Shown here one piece after another: positions 1 to 7,333 of a stretch of DNA of 35,932 nt. Made by a program: the position numbers and the translations under genes. Below the pieces are notes generated by a model, which did no database searches, was not told where the DNA came from, and was given only the letters and a program-made list of their open reading frames with translations. This stretch comes from a virus, in the IMG/VR virus record IMGVR_UViG_3300029309_000125, positions 1-35,932 of that record; one strand, 5' to 3'. Numbering within the stretch: the stretch's first letter is position 1; every line of letters begins with the position of its first letter.

Positions 1-100
1 CTATAACTTACAGAGGTCTTGAAAAGGTTATCTCTTTCGTTAATAAATTTTGTACTAAAAGTAAATCTTAACTGTCAAGCTAAAAAATTACAAATCATCT
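1..100. repeat. Left copy of terminal overlap (circular closure)
   Basis: Bases 3-100 are identical to 35835-35932. Base 1 also matches 35833, and only base 2 differs (t against g at 35834). The scaffold gene that begins at 957 runs into this end, and the capsid gene, its expected downstream neighbour, sits at the other end. The overlap therefore most likely marks a circular or circularly permuted genome closed by assembly. A true short terminal repeat cannot be excluded from sequence alone. Confidence 0.9.
49..78 (-). promoter_or_regulatory. Candidate sigma-70 promoter for the capsid gene
   Basis: Reading leftward, TTGACA lies at 78-73 and TACAAA at 54-49, separated by 18 bases. The site lies just after the scaffold stop codon and upstream of the capsid gene (35729 downward, across the closure point). 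It is repeated in the right-hand overlap. Extra transcription of the most abundant virion protein would make sense, but this is inferred from the motif only. Confidence 0.45.
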
Positions 101-957
101 CCAAGCTTTTCCATCAGGTCTTTTCTCTTCTGTGCAATATGAGGAGGTATTGGTGAACCTTGTTTAAGATACTCCATTACATCCATATTAACTTCAGCTA
201 GTTGATCCCTAACACCAGCGATTGTTTTAGTTTGCAAATGTCCTATTTCTGGATCATCAGCAAATCTGTTTGCAATATTGCCAAGAGTAATAGCTAATGT
301 TGGCTCATTTAATATACCTGATTGTTTAGCCCATTCGATATGCTCATCTTCCATACCATTATTTCTTAATAAACCCTCAATGCTTTTAGTCATACCATTA
401 TAGGATTCACCCCAGGCTTTTTTTAACTCGTCAGTTTTTTGTTGTTCAGCTGCTTCAAAAGCTTCTTTAGTTTCTAAAGTTGTATTAGCTGCTCTTTCTA
501 AATACCAATCAACTAATCCCTCTGCTTGATCTGCACTTGCACCTAATTTAAATATTTCTTTTTTAAAGTCTTCAATAGCAGTTGCATATGAACCAGCAAC
601 TTCTTCACCAACTATGTCAGCAAAATCCTGGTTGATACTAAAATCATATCCCTCTACATCTTCAGGTCTACCCATCTTTTTATAAAAAGCATTCCACTCT
701 TCTTCTGTAGCATCTGACTTTGGAATATCACCTTTTTTACCAGCAAAACTTTGTAGCTCTTTAATATACTGACCTACTTCGTTTGCATTTTTGCCTTGTA
801 AGTTTTTCCAAAAACCAGCTCCTTTTACATCTTCATCATCTATTTGTTCTAACATAGAATCAACAAATGCAACTGAACCGGCATCTTGTTCTGTGGTTTC
901 TTCAACAGGTGTTTCTACTACTTCTTCAGTAGACTCTACTACTTCTTCTTCACTCAT
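88..957 (-). CDS. Capsid assembly scaffolding protein (T7 gp9-like)
   Basis: This 289-residue protein has a very acidic start (residues 1-25 are rich in E, V and T), a predominantly helical charged middle, and a charged C-terminal end (about residues 274-289, with RKDLMEK). Podovirus scaffolds have this composition. The call rests mainly on order: it follows the portal (2871-1225) and precedes the capsid gene across the closure point, exactly where T7 has gp9. The start at 957 is supported by GAGGAGG about eight bases upstream. The start overlaps the end of the 91-residue gene by eight bases. Scaffold proteins guide procapsid assembly and are absent from the mature particle. Confidence 0.8.
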   Translation of the reverse strand: MSEEEVVESTEEVVETPVEETTEQDAGSVAFVDSMLEQIDDEDVKGAGFWKNLQGKNANEVGQYIKELQSFAGKKGDIPKSDATEEEWNAFYKKMGRPEDVEGYDFSINQDFADIVGEEVAGSYATAIEDFKKEIFKLGASADQAEGLVDWYLERAANTTLETKEAFEAAEQQKTDELKKAWGESYNGMTKSIEGLLRNNGMEDEHIEWAKQSGILNEPTLAITLGNIANRFADDPEIGHLQTKTIAGVRDQLAEVNMDVMEYLKQGSPIPPHIAQKRKDLMEKLGDDL

Positions 958-1225
958 TAGTGTCCTCCTCTATGGGTTTCATATTTATTTGATTTTTAAT
1001 TCCTAATATAACATTTCTTAATGCGTTCATCTTTGCTTCTATTACAGGATCATTGTATTCTGTTTGATCTTGCCATTTACAAACACCTATTAGAAACTTC
1101 ATAACTAATATCGCATTATTGTTTGATGGATCGAAAAGGTCTACAAAAGCTTTTCTAGTTTCTTCTGATAAATCCCTCTCGTTATCCCACTCAAAATCGT
1201 AGGTAACTTTATCTATTATGTCCAT
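950..1225 (-). CDS. Small acidic phage protein between portal and scaffold
   Basis: This 91-residue protein is acidic at both ends (MDIIDKVTYDFEWDNERDLS at the N-terminus) with a more hydrophobic middle around ILVMKFLIGVCKW. I do not recognise a family with certainty. Its start overlaps the portal stop as TAATG and its end overlaps the scaffold start, so it is translated with both and is probably a virion-assembly accessory. No catalytic motif is visible. Confidence 0.7.
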   Translation of the reverse strand: MDIIDKVTYDFEWDNERDLSEETRKAFVDLFDPSNNNAILVMKFLIGVCKWQDQTEYNDPVIEAKMNALRNVILGIKNQINMKPIEEDTNE

Positions 1226-2871
1226 TATTGTTGTTCTACTCCTAGTTGTTCCATTAATGCAGCTGCACCACTACCTCCCTCAGGGGATTTAGTAGTTTTA
1301 GAATATAAGTCGCCCATACTTTGAGCTTCTTTCATCTGGGCCATCTGTTGTGCTTGAGCAGCTTGTGCTTCTCTTTTTTGAGCAACTTCTTCTTGAGAAG
1401 CTTGTAAAGATATTGGAACCATATTTACTTCTTGTATAAATCTAGCTGTTTCATCAGGATTTATATTATCAAGTATCTCTGGTTTAAATTGTGCAATTTG
1501 CATCATTTGTTGCATAGCAGTCATTGTTCCAAACAATTCTATTTGTCTTGATGCTATAGATGCTTTACCTACTAAATCAAACTCTAGGTCAGCACCAGAT
1601 AATTCTTCAATATCTAATTCTTTAAACATATTAGCTCGTAACATAATACCAAATGCTCTTTCTAATGCTGGTGTTACAAAATATTTATTTAATCTGTTAA
1701 CTGCTGGTGATAAAAATTGTAATGATAGATTTAATCTTTCAGCAGATTCAAACGCTGTCATATTTTTTCTATTCATTAATGGATTAAACAATGGTACATA
1801 GAAAGCATCTAATATATCTTCTTCTTTTTTCTGAATCATTGCATCATTAACAACAACATTATCTTGGGGCCGTAATTGTTCTGGTTTAGATAATGGATTA
1901 CCAGCATTCCAATATATAATAGCACCTTGATCATTAGATATACGTCTAACACTACCATCATTAGGAGCTAACCAAGGAGGATTAGATACTCTTTCAGCAC
2001 CACGAATACGAGATACTTCCATTCTATTTATCATTGGAAGAGTTGCAGCTACTTCTAACGCTGGACTACGGCCATACTTTTCGTAGTTTGTTTTATAAAA
2101 TCTACCAACAGAGTATGGCATTTCATCATAACCAGATTCCAATACTATCTCTTTGCTTTTTAATTCAATGTATATAGAAGCTACTTTCTTTTTACTTTTG
2201 ATTTGTTCTGTAGGAGAAGCATTTTCCCTGGGCATTACAATATGAATAAAGGTATATTCTTTTGTAGATGTTTTAGGATCAGTTGATTCTTCTAAAATAT
2301 TTCCAGGAAGAGATTCTCCAAACTGTTGAACAGCCTGACGAGCTGAAAGTTTAAACTCACGAATAACAGTATCTACTTCTCCCAGATAATTTTCACAAAA
2401 ATAAAATTGATTTATGTAATGTGATCTCCAGTTTAATACTCTTTTTGATGTTGATTCACAAAATAAAGCTGTTGTTCCTATGTATGCACAATGATCAATA
2501 CATTGACCCATCTCTTCATAAAAATTAGAATCTTCAATCGCTCTCATAAACTTAGAAGTAGTTGCACTTAATGCTCTAACTACATTATCGCTTTCCATTA
2601 ACTCACGATTTGAAGTAACTATTCTAATCCAATTTTGTCCCTGAGGAAAAAGATGTGACATCATGCCAGCTGTAAACATACGTCTAGCTTTTATACCAAT
2701 ATCTGTGATTCTTTGTGCATCATCTCGCTGACCTTTTGATTTTCGGTCCTGTATATTATCTTTACTTGGACTACAAAATTCTGCAGCTGCTTGATATAAA
2801 GTTTCAAAGTTAGCTCGCTCTGAACTAGTCTTCTCACGTTTATACATTTCAATAAGTGAGTTTACATTCAT
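1225..2871 (-). CDS. Portal protein (head-tail connector, T7 gp8-like)
   Basis: At 548 residues this matches the usual length of T7-type portal proteins (about 510-560). The N-terminal third contains the typical ARRMFTAGMMSHLFPQGQNW stretch (about residues 62-82), which resembles the podovirus portal segment that precedes the clip domain. The C-terminal 60 residues are rich in Q, A and M (EEVAQKREAQAAQAQQMAQM), as is common in this family. The portal forms the dodecameric ring through which TerL pumps DNA and to which the tail tubes attach. It starts in an ATGA-type overlap with the proline-rich gene upstream, and its stop overlaps the next start. Confidence 0.9.
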   Translation of the reverse strand: MNVNSLIEMYKREKTSSERANFETLYQAAAEFCSPSKDNIQDRKSKGQRDDAQRITDIGIKARRMFTAGMMSHLFPQGQNWIRIVTSNRELMESDNVVRALSATTSKFMRAIEDSNFYEEMGQCIDHCAYIGTTALFCESTSKRVLNWRSHYINQFYFCENYLGEVDTVIREFKLSARQAVQQFGESLPGNILEESTDPKTSTKEYTFIHIVMPRENASPTEQIKSKKKVASIYIELKSKEIVLESGYDEMPYSVGRFYKTNYEKYGRSPALEVAATLPMINRMEVSRIRGAERVSNPPWLAPNDGSVRRISNDQGAIIYWNAGNPLSKPEQLRPQDNVVVNDAMIQKKEEDILDAFYVPLFNPLMNRKNMTAFESAERLNLSLQFLSPAVNRLNKYFVTPALERAFGIMLRANMFKELDIEELSGADLEFDLVGKASIASRQIELFGTMTAMQQMMQIAQFKPEILDNINPDETARFIQEVNMVPISLQASQEEVAQKREAQAAQAQQMAQMKEAQSMGDLYSKTTKSPEGGSGAAALMEQLGVEQQ

Positions 2872-3071
2872 AAGTTATAATTTCCAGATTGACTACCGAG
2901 TTTAGTATTAGAGCTTCCCATTGACTGGCCTTTAGTAACAAATAAAGATTGATTGCCTTGCTTTTCTTTAGTTTGTTTTTTAGTTGCTCGTGCAGCTTGC
3001 TCACCCTCTACTACTGTTGCTATAGGTGGTGGAGGTGGAGGTGGTGGCGGTGCTTTAGGTTTTGATCCCAT
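2868..3071 (-). CDS. Proline-rich small virion-module protein
   Basis: This 67-residue protein begins MGSKPKA, followed by nine consecutive prolines (residues 8-16). A polar tail rich in Q, K, S and N follows (ending GSQSGNYNL). Short proteins with an N-terminal polyproline run just before the portal gene recur in marine podoviruses. The function is unknown; a link to the portal or head is inferred from position only. It overlaps the previous gene at its start and the portal gene by four bases at its end. Confidence 0.75.
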   Translation of the reverse strand: MGSKPKAPPPPPPPPPIATVVEGEQAARATKKQTKEKQGNQSLFVTKGQSMGSSNTKLGSQSGNYNL

Positions 3072-3381
3072 AAATTTTTCTCCGTAATCTTTCTAAATTA
3101 TAAACTTTTAATTTGCCATCAAATCTTTCAAATACAGCATATTCTAATTCTACTGGCATTAACGCAAATAGGCGTTTTAGGTTGCCTGCGAAATAGTGAA
3201 CAAAATAACAATCACATCTGTCAAGCTTATTTAATTCTTTTTTACCCAGTAACACATCTTTGTTATGGTAAATTGCCATCACAAATGTTTTATCGTCACT
3301 GTATACTATTCCATTTTTTAAATAATAATCAAAAATCTTTTCGAAATCTTTGCCATAATGGTTTTTCGCTTTGTTTATCAT
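3055..3381 (-). CDS. Small packaging-module protein of unknown function
   Basis: The start chosen gives 108 residues (MINKAKNHYGKDFEKIFDYY at the N-terminus). An open frame extends upstream to 3420, but AGAGGA lies about ten bases before the ATG at 3381, and the shorter form reduces the overlap with the TerL end. The protein mixes acidic and basic residues, contains CDCYFVHYFAGNLKRLFALM in the middle and ends in a basic segment (RLRRKIYGIKT). Its position between TerL and the portal suggests a head or packaging accessory. I see no definite family. Confidence 0.7.
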   Translation of the reverse strand: MINKAKNHYGKDFEKIFDYYLKNGIVYSDDKTFVMAIYHNKDVLLGKKELNKLDRCDCYFVHYFAGNLKRLFALMPVELEYAVFERFDGKLKVYNLERLRRKIYGIKT

Positions 3382-4753
3382 TAAACCAATTGTCCTCTGC
3401 GTATTTTTCTGAACTACCAACTTGTTTTGGTAGCTTTATATTACTTTCATTAGATAAATATACTTGAACTAAATTTAAATGTTTAGCCATAATCATTGTT
3501 CTAAAAGCATCAGCACCATGAGAATGTTTATCATGCACAGGTCTACCAGATGTATTCTCTCGATAGTTTTCTAAATGATTCATTAAATCTTCACACAAAG
3601 TAGATATATAAACTTTTTTCATATTACGTCTACATATTTCTATATCTTCTAAAATAGAATTAGTTTTTGGTACACGTCTAAAATCTATACCTACTTCTTT
3701 TGCTTTTGTAACTAAATCACCAAACAACATACGCTTAGATACATCGTGTGGTGCATAGTGTCCGCCATATTTGTAATTTTTACTATGAATAACTATACCA
3801 TAGTCTTCTATTTTTTTACCACTAGACTCATGATAATCAATAATATAAAAATTATCGTTTACTATTTGAGCAAAAATAATTGATGTAGCATCACTAGTAC
3901 CTAAATCCCAAAAAGTATACACATGATTACTAGAAGTTTCTATAGAATCATATCTGTTTTCTCCTTTCATAATATCTAATTCATGTCCGTAGTATGAATT
4001 TTCAACTTGAGATACAGCTTCATTCATATACTCCTGGCGAGCCATAGAGTAAGATATAATTCCAGAGTCTATTTCTTCTTGAATGTTTTTATAAGGTTTT
4101 TGATCGTAAGGACTAATTTGTCCCTGTAATTCTTTATTAATGTTAATGTCGTCATTAATCCAAAAGTTAGTTTTTGTATCAGCCAACGTAAGCCATTGCG
4201 TAAACCAGTTACTGCGTTCTTTATTATTTTCATATAATCTCCATAAATGATTTCCTCTACCACGAAGTGTTCCATTAAATGTGACAAATGCACTACCCTC
4301 TGTTAAGATTGGTGCAAGGAATCCAGATACTTCTTCTTTGTGTAGAGAAAATTCTGATAATACATATCCTGATCCACCTTGTCCTACGAAATTTAAATTG
4401 TCTGTACCATCAATCTTTATTCTACTGCCATTAATCAAGTCAAGAAAGAAGTCTGAATTGTTTTTACGAGCTACTATTTGTTCTGGACAAATAAGGTCTA
4501 CTAGTTTTTTACCACCAGCCCACTCACATATGTTATCCCACAATGCTCTAGCTGCCCAAGCCCTGGTCGGAAATAAATAATAATAGTTACCTGGTGTTTC
4601 AATTGCTTTATTTACTAAACACGCAAATGAGGCCACATCTTTACCAGCCCTCCTGGGCCAACTTATCAACGAATACTGTACTCCATTATCAAATGCTTTG
4701 AAATATGGAAGTTGATAATCTCTAGGCTGAATTGTGGGTAGTGTTATTTTCAT
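3329..4753 (-). CDS. terL: Terminase large subunit (packaging ATPase-nuclease)
   Basis: TerL drives DNA into the procapsid at the portal and cuts it. The 474-residue protein shows a Walker A-type loop WPRRAGKD (residues 32-39), a Walker B-type strand VLSEF (131-135), and an RNase H-like nuclease half with FWDLGTSDAT (281-290, Asp283), DYHESSG (306-312) and HSHGADAFR (410-418, Asp415). Length and motif order fit phage TerL. No strong Shine-Dalgarno sequence precedes the ATG at 4753, so translation may be coupled to the small upstream ORF ending at 4722. The packaging strategy cannot be told from the sequence; the circularly closed assembly is compatible with permuted ends. Confidence 0.93.
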   Translation of the reverse strand: MKITLPTIQPRDYQLPYFKAFDNGVQYSLISWPRRAGKDVASFACLVNKAIETPGNYYYLFPTRAWAARALWDNICEWAGGKKLVDLICPEQIVARKNNSDFFLDLINGSRIKIDGTDNLNFVGQGGSGYVLSEFSLHKEEVSGFLAPILTEGSAFVTFNGTLRGRGNHLWRLYENNKERSNWFTQWLTLADTKTNFWINDDININKELQGQISPYDQKPYKNIQEEIDSGIISYSMARQEYMNEAVSQVENSYYGHELDIMKGENRYDSIETSSNHVYTFWDLGTSDATSIIFAQIVNDNFYIIDYHESSGKKIEDYGIVIHSKNYKYGGHYAPHDVSKRMLFGDLVTKAKEVGIDFRRVPKTNSILEDIEICRRNMKKVYISTLCEDLMNHLENYRENTSGRPVHDKHSHGADAFRTMIMAKHLNLVQVYLSNESNIKLPKQVGSSEKYAEDNWFNDKQSEKPLWQRFRKDF

Positions 4754-4886
4754 CTATACTATTTGCGAAACACATCATACATAAAGATTTAATTAAAATA
4801 TCTCCATCAAACTCTTCAAAGATTGGATTATCTTTAGAGTCTACACAACAACACTCTTCACAACTTTTACTTCTCTTCTTTTTCAT
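4722..4886 (-). CDS. Cys-rich 54-residue protein, probable zinc-binding
   Basis: The frame encodes 54 residues with CEECCC near the N-terminus (residues 9-14) and CMMC (36-39), the spacing expected of a small treble-clef or zinc ribbon. It overlaps the preceding 61-residue gene by 20 bases and the TerL start by 32 bases. No strong ribosome-binding site is visible. The paired Cys motifs make it more than a chance frame. It may be a small packaging or regulatory factor. Confidence 0.5.
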   Translation of the reverse strand: MKKKRSKSCEECCCVDSKDNPIFEEFDGDILIKSLCMMCFANSIDENNTTHNSA

Positions 4887-5052
4887 ATTCAAACTCTAAT
4901 CCACAGTATGGACAATACAATGGGTCGTTTAAAAAACTTTCACATATTACATGAACGAAAAAATAATTTTTACATTTCAAACATATGATATAATCCATAT
5001 CGGTTATTTCTAGTTTTAGTATTTCATCTGGTCTTAACATTGTAAATCTCAA
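4867..5052 (-). CDS. Small zinc-ribbon protein
   Basis: This 61-residue protein has CLKC (residues 24-27) and CPYC (48-51), two CxxC knuckles about 20 residues apart, then an acidic and lysine-rich tail (LEFEYEKEEK). This is the layout of a small zinc ribbon that could bind nucleic acid or protein. It lies in the leftward run from the TerS candidate to TerL. No specific function can be given. Confidence 0.65.
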   Translation of the reverse strand: MRFTMLRPDEILKLEITDMDYIICLKCKNYFFVHVICESFLNDPLYCPYCGLEFEYEKEEK

Positions 5053-5064
5053 ATTTTTAAAAGT

Positions 5065-5178
5065 TTATTCATGGTCTAAATACCAAACAAATTTATTTGT
5101 TGCAGCCTGATGCCCCCCAATAATTAATGCCCACCCCCTTTTGCTAGGTTTTTGTGCGTTTTTGTTAATGTTTTGCAT
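5065..5178 (-). CDS. 37-residue conserved-looking small protein
   Basis: An ATG at 5178 opens a 37-codon frame. It starts MQNINKNAQK and contains KRGWALIIGGHQ followed by NKFVWYLDHE at the end. The ATG lies two bases after the stop of the upstream 58-residue frame, with AGGCAGG about seven bases before it. It fills what would otherwise be a gap in the TerS-to-TerL block. I do not recognise a family. Confidence 0.5.
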   Translation of the reverse strand: MQNINKNAQKPSKRGWALIIGGHQAATNKFVWYLDHE

Positions 5179-5180
5179 AG

Positions 5181-5357
5181 TTATACCTGCCTGTTCAGCT
5201 CTCCTGTTAGCTCCTGTCCCTGCACAGCTCCCTGCACAGCTCCCTGCAGCATACCTAACTCGCTGCCTGACTCATGACTATCATTGGTTTCTATTTTGGT
5301 ATCTCCCTGATGAATTATATTTTGTGTTGCTATTATTATATTTTGGTAAGGCCCCAT
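5181..5357 (-). CDS. 58-residue small protein with internal QGAV repeats
   Basis: The frame runs from ATG 5357 to the stop at 5181-5183. It encodes a polar peptide whose C-terminal half carries LQGAVQGAVQGQELTGEL, produced by an exact 12-base tandem repeat in the DNA. The frame stays open upstream of this ATG for some 20 codons, so the true start is uncertain. The gene sits between the TerS candidate and the 37-residue gene, all in one direction and tightly packed. No function can be assigned. Confidence 0.4.
   Translation of the reverse strand: MGPYQNIIIATQNIIHQGDTKIETNDSHESGSELGMLQGAVQGAVQGQELTGELNRQV
5197..5246. repeat. AGCTCC(C)TG direct-repeat cluster
   Basis: Four copies of an AGCTCC-type unit lie at 5197, 5209, 5226 and 5238. 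The last two sit in an exact 12-base tandem (5222-5233, 5234-5245). A related three-copy cluster occurs in the control region at 8611-8640. Here the repeats also lie inside the 58-residue frame, so they may be coding, regulatory or both. The local GC content is clearly higher than that of the neighbouring DNA. Confidence 0.6.
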
Positions 5358-5413
5358 CACTACCAGAATCTTTACTAGTATCGTTGTTCCAGGAGCAATG
5401 TGACCATCCTCAG

Positions 5414-5506
5414 CTAGAGATCATATGGATCTCTTTTTTTCCGCAAATTATTATGCAAATCAGCAAATGCGAAAGATTGCGGTCGGCTATTATTTCTGAC
5501 ACTCAC
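5414..5506 (-). CDS. Possible 30-residue ORF or out-of-frame TerS extension
   Basis: In the frame shifted relative to the end of the upstream gene, a GTG at 5506 opens 30 codons ending RKKRDPYDL, preceded by FAFADLHNNL. The GTG is preceded by GGAGAGTGTG. The composition looks protein-like. It could be a tiny separate gene, a frameshifted extension of the 114-residue protein, or chance. Support is weak. Confidence 0.3.
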   Translation of the reverse strand: MSVRNNSRPQSFAFADLHNNLRKKRDPYDL

Positions 5507-5834
5507 CACACTCTCCACAGTAGGTCTTCCTGATAATAGTAATGTCTTGGGAATCTTCGCCGAGGTTAGCGAGCTGTCCAAGTTTAGCTGAAGCTTGAGC
5601 ATTACCTTTGGATGACTCTTCGAATAGATGCTCCAATATGCGTGTGCGTAGGAGGTCTTTGTCTTGTAATATATGAGAGAGGTCTACACCCCCTGATTTT
5701 TTTGTCTTGTCTTTCTCTCTCTCTATATATGTTTCTAATCTCTTATGAATGTTTGCGTATGTGTTAGCTAGTGACCATAACTGTTTGTTATCTGATGATT
5801 TAATCTCGTTGTATATTTCTTGTTGTGTTTTCAT
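5490..5834 (-). CDS. Candidate terminase small subunit
   Basis: This 114-residue protein is helical and charged: an N-terminal helix (MKTQQEIYNEIKSSDNKQLW), a basic middle (REKDKTKK), then an alanine-rich segment (GNAQASAKLGQLANL) and a Cys-rich tail (YCGECGEC). Small size, helical oligomeriser character, the alanine-rich segment and location as the first gene of the leftward packaging block suggest TerS, which recognises the packaging site and activates TerL. I see no diagnostic helix-turn-helix, so the call is positional. Upstream, a terminator at 5981-6010 separates it from the early genes. Confidence 0.45.
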   Translation of the reverse strand: MKTQQEIYNEIKSSDNKQLWSLANTYANIHKRLETYIEREKDKTKKSGGVDLSHILQDKDLLRTRILEHLFEESSKGNAQASAKLGQLANLGEDSQDITIIRKTYCGECGECQK

Positions 5835-5980
5835 ATCAGTAGAGTAATTGATTTGTTTCCTCTGAATAAATGTAAATCTATAAAAAACGGCTTACGAGGA
5901 TTGCGTATAATCGACTTTCTCTTATGAAGTAATGCTACGGGTCATCTGATATTTGAGGATTTTGTTATTGCTAGAAATAT

Positions 5981-6010
5981 AAAAAAAAAGGACACCATTT
6001 CTGATGTCCT
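5981..6010 (-). terminator. Rho-independent terminator, end of early leftward genes
   Basis: On the minus strand AGGACA (6010-6005) pairs with TGTCCT (5994-5989) around a ten-base loop, followed by a run of nine T. It lies 20 bases past the 23-residue membrane peptide and about 150 bases before the TerS candidate. It separates the early leftward genes from the packaging block. Confidence 0.8.
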
Positions 6011-6029
6011 CTCTGATACTTTGTTATGG

Positions 6030-6101
6030 TTAAGTTATAATTAAAACAAACAATACAACTATCAACAGATATAACAAAGTTGCACCGATTGTTTTATCCA
6101 T
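6030..6101 (-). CDS. 23-residue single-span membrane micropeptide
   Basis: ATG at 6101 opens 23 codons: MDKTIGATLLYLLIVVLFVL then IIT. Apart from the first five residues it is one hydrophobic helix. It starts inside the stop of the upstream gene (ATGGATAA overlap), a coupling also used by the 29-residue membrane peptide at 14226, and it ends just before the terminator. Holin-like or membrane-disturbing function is possible but unproven. Confidence 0.5.
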   Translation of the reverse strand: MDKTIGATLLYLLIVVLFVLIIT

Positions 6102-6744
6102 TTGTACTCCAAGTTTTATAGCCATTAAAATAACAACAATCATTCTCATTATTTTGTTGAATGATAGTCAACACATCCTCAAACCAATCAATCAATTTAG
6201 AGGGCGTATATTCTCTTTCGTATTGTGTGCATCTTTTACGAAGAGTAACACCTTTCATAGCATATGTGCCACTGATTGATTTTTTAGGCGTTTCTAGTCG
6301 TCTAGGAGGCAAGCTTGGTAACTGTTCCCTTGAACATCCTACAATATATAATTTAGTAGGTTTAGATGCGACATGACCGAAATCGAATTGGTCAATCTCA
6401 ATTACGAATCCACCAAAATTATCATAGTCATTAATCAATGGTAATCTGTAATCCGCATCGCCATTATATTTATGCTTGAATAATTTTGACCCATGAGGAT
6501 GTTCCAAGATACCACCACGTTCACGGATAATATCAATAGACCACAACGCCAATTCTTTCTCGTCTAATCTTGGCTTAGACATATGAGATAACTGACCCCA
6601 TGCACGACATGGAGGATGACACACAACGGGAAAATTCCCATTGTATGTTTTTGCACCCCTATCAATATCATAACAATCCCAAGACTCCCTTAACTTGTAA
6701 GAAGAATCTCTACGAACAAACAACGCCACGAATTTCTTAAACAT
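6094..6744 (-). CDS. Cytosine-methyltransferase-like phage protein lacking motif I
   Basis: The start at 6744 is chosen because GGAGG lies six bases upstream; an open frame extends to 6807. The 216 residues include CHPPCRAWGQLSHM, resembling the catalytic PPC motif of C5-cytosine methyltransferases, then GGILEHPHGSKLF, resembling the ENP/ENV motif, and FGHVASKPTKLYIVG. The glycine-rich SAM-binding motif expected near the N-terminus is not evident, so the protein may be a diverged or non-catalytic relative. Similar proteins occur in many phages without known function. It overlaps the upstream 135-residue gene by eight bases. Confidence 0.6.
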   Translation of the reverse strand: MFKKFVALFVRRDSSYKLRESWDCYDIDRGAKTYNGNFPVVCHPPCRAWGQLSHMSKPRLDEKELALWSIDIIRERGGILEHPHGSKLFKHKYNGDADYRLPLINDYDNFGGFVIEIDQFDFGHVASKPTKLYIVGCSREQLPSLPPRRLETPKKSISGTYAMKGVTLRKRCTQYEREYTPSKLIDWFEDVLTIIQQNNENDCCYFNGYKTWSTNG

Positions 6745-7144
6745 TATTAACCTCCATTGCTGATTTTTCTTTATGGTTATAACATCTAAGTAATGATGAC
6801 ATTCCATAACCTTGTGAAATGAAATAATCTATATTTCTTTCATTAAGATATTTACCTAAGAATAATATAGTAGAAGAAGAATCGTTTGCACCGATATTCC
6901 AAACATCAATATCCTTGGTTGGTGTCCCACCCTCTCCACAATAATTTACTCCGTCTTTCCAATTGTATATTCTGAATACATTTCCAGAATCACAATCTTC
7001 AAGAATCCATTCAGCATCGATCTTATAGTCATCCCCCGTAGAGTTAGGAAGACCGAATGCTTCAACAAGTTTCTGATAGCTAATAACAATGTAGCCAATA
7101 TTACTACCATTGATAACATCAGAAAATTTAACCTCATGTTTCAT
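6737..7144 (-). CDS. Conserved-looking early phage protein, unknown function
   Basis: This 135-residue protein contains DDYKIDAEWIL, then FRIYNWKDG and the segment DIDVWNIG. A NWKDG next to a W-I-G element is a pattern I associate with small phage proteins of unknown role. RBS GATGAGG sits about seven bases before the ATG, in a 20-base unit repeated upstream at 7314-7333. The end overlaps the methyltransferase-like gene. No membrane segment or catalytic motif is seen. Confidence 0.65.
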   Translation of the reverse strand: MKHEVKFSDVINGSNIGYIVISYQKLVEAFGLPNSTGDDYKIDAEWILEDCDSGNVFRIYNWKDGVNYCGEGGTPTKDIDVWNIGANDSSSTILFLGKYLNERNIDYFISQGYGMSSLLRCYNHKEKSAMEVNNV

Positions 7145-7333
7145 ATTTATACCTCATCTTTCTTTTTAACTTTTTTACTAGCAACTTTTTTCCACGTTCG
7201 TTTCTTTTCAACTTCTTCAACGTGAACAACATTACCCTCTACTTTATATCCCATATCAGATAATGCTTGTAGTATCGAATTGCGATACTCAATGTCTTTC
7301 TTTGTACTTCTCAATTTATACCTCATCTTTCTT
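7145..7333. repeat. 20-base direct repeat at two gene junctions
   Basis: Bases 7145-7164 and 7314-7333 are identical (20 bases, 169 apart). On the minus strand each copy encodes the same C-terminal KKDEV and stop of one gene, and supplies the GATGAGG ribosome-binding site of the next. The first copy ends the 72-residue gene, the second the 59-residue gene. It looks like a duplicated end-and-start cassette. Confidence 0.8.
7147..7326 (-). CDS. 59-residue basic early protein
   Basis: The frame from ATG 7326 encodes 59 residues with a lysine-rich C-terminal end (KKRTWKKVASKKVKKKDEV). An in-frame TTG four codons later (7314) has better spacing from GATGAGG and may be the true start, giving 55 residues. 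The middle segment SDMGYKVEGNVVHVEEVE resembles a small alpha-beta fold. The basic tail suggests nucleic-acid contact. The family is unknown. Confidence 0.55.
   Translation of the reverse strand: MRYKLRSTKKDIEYRNSILQALSDMGYKVEGNVVHVEEVEKKRTWKKVASKKVKKKDEV

Noticed and set aside
4069-4293. 74-codon leftward frame inside TerL
   Set aside because: It is an out-of-frame shadow; the TerL frame across it is intact and contains conserved residues.
5443-5470. Three GCAAAT units as a second origin
   Set aside because: Only three irregularly spaced copies, lying in a plausible reading frame. They are kept as a comment in the repeat finding, not as an origin.
5141-5533. 130-codon rightward frame across the TerS-TerL gap
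   Set aside because: It opposes all surrounding genes, has low-complexity Leu/Ala/Pro repeats produced by the AGCTCC units, and the minus strand offers better short frames with coupled starts.
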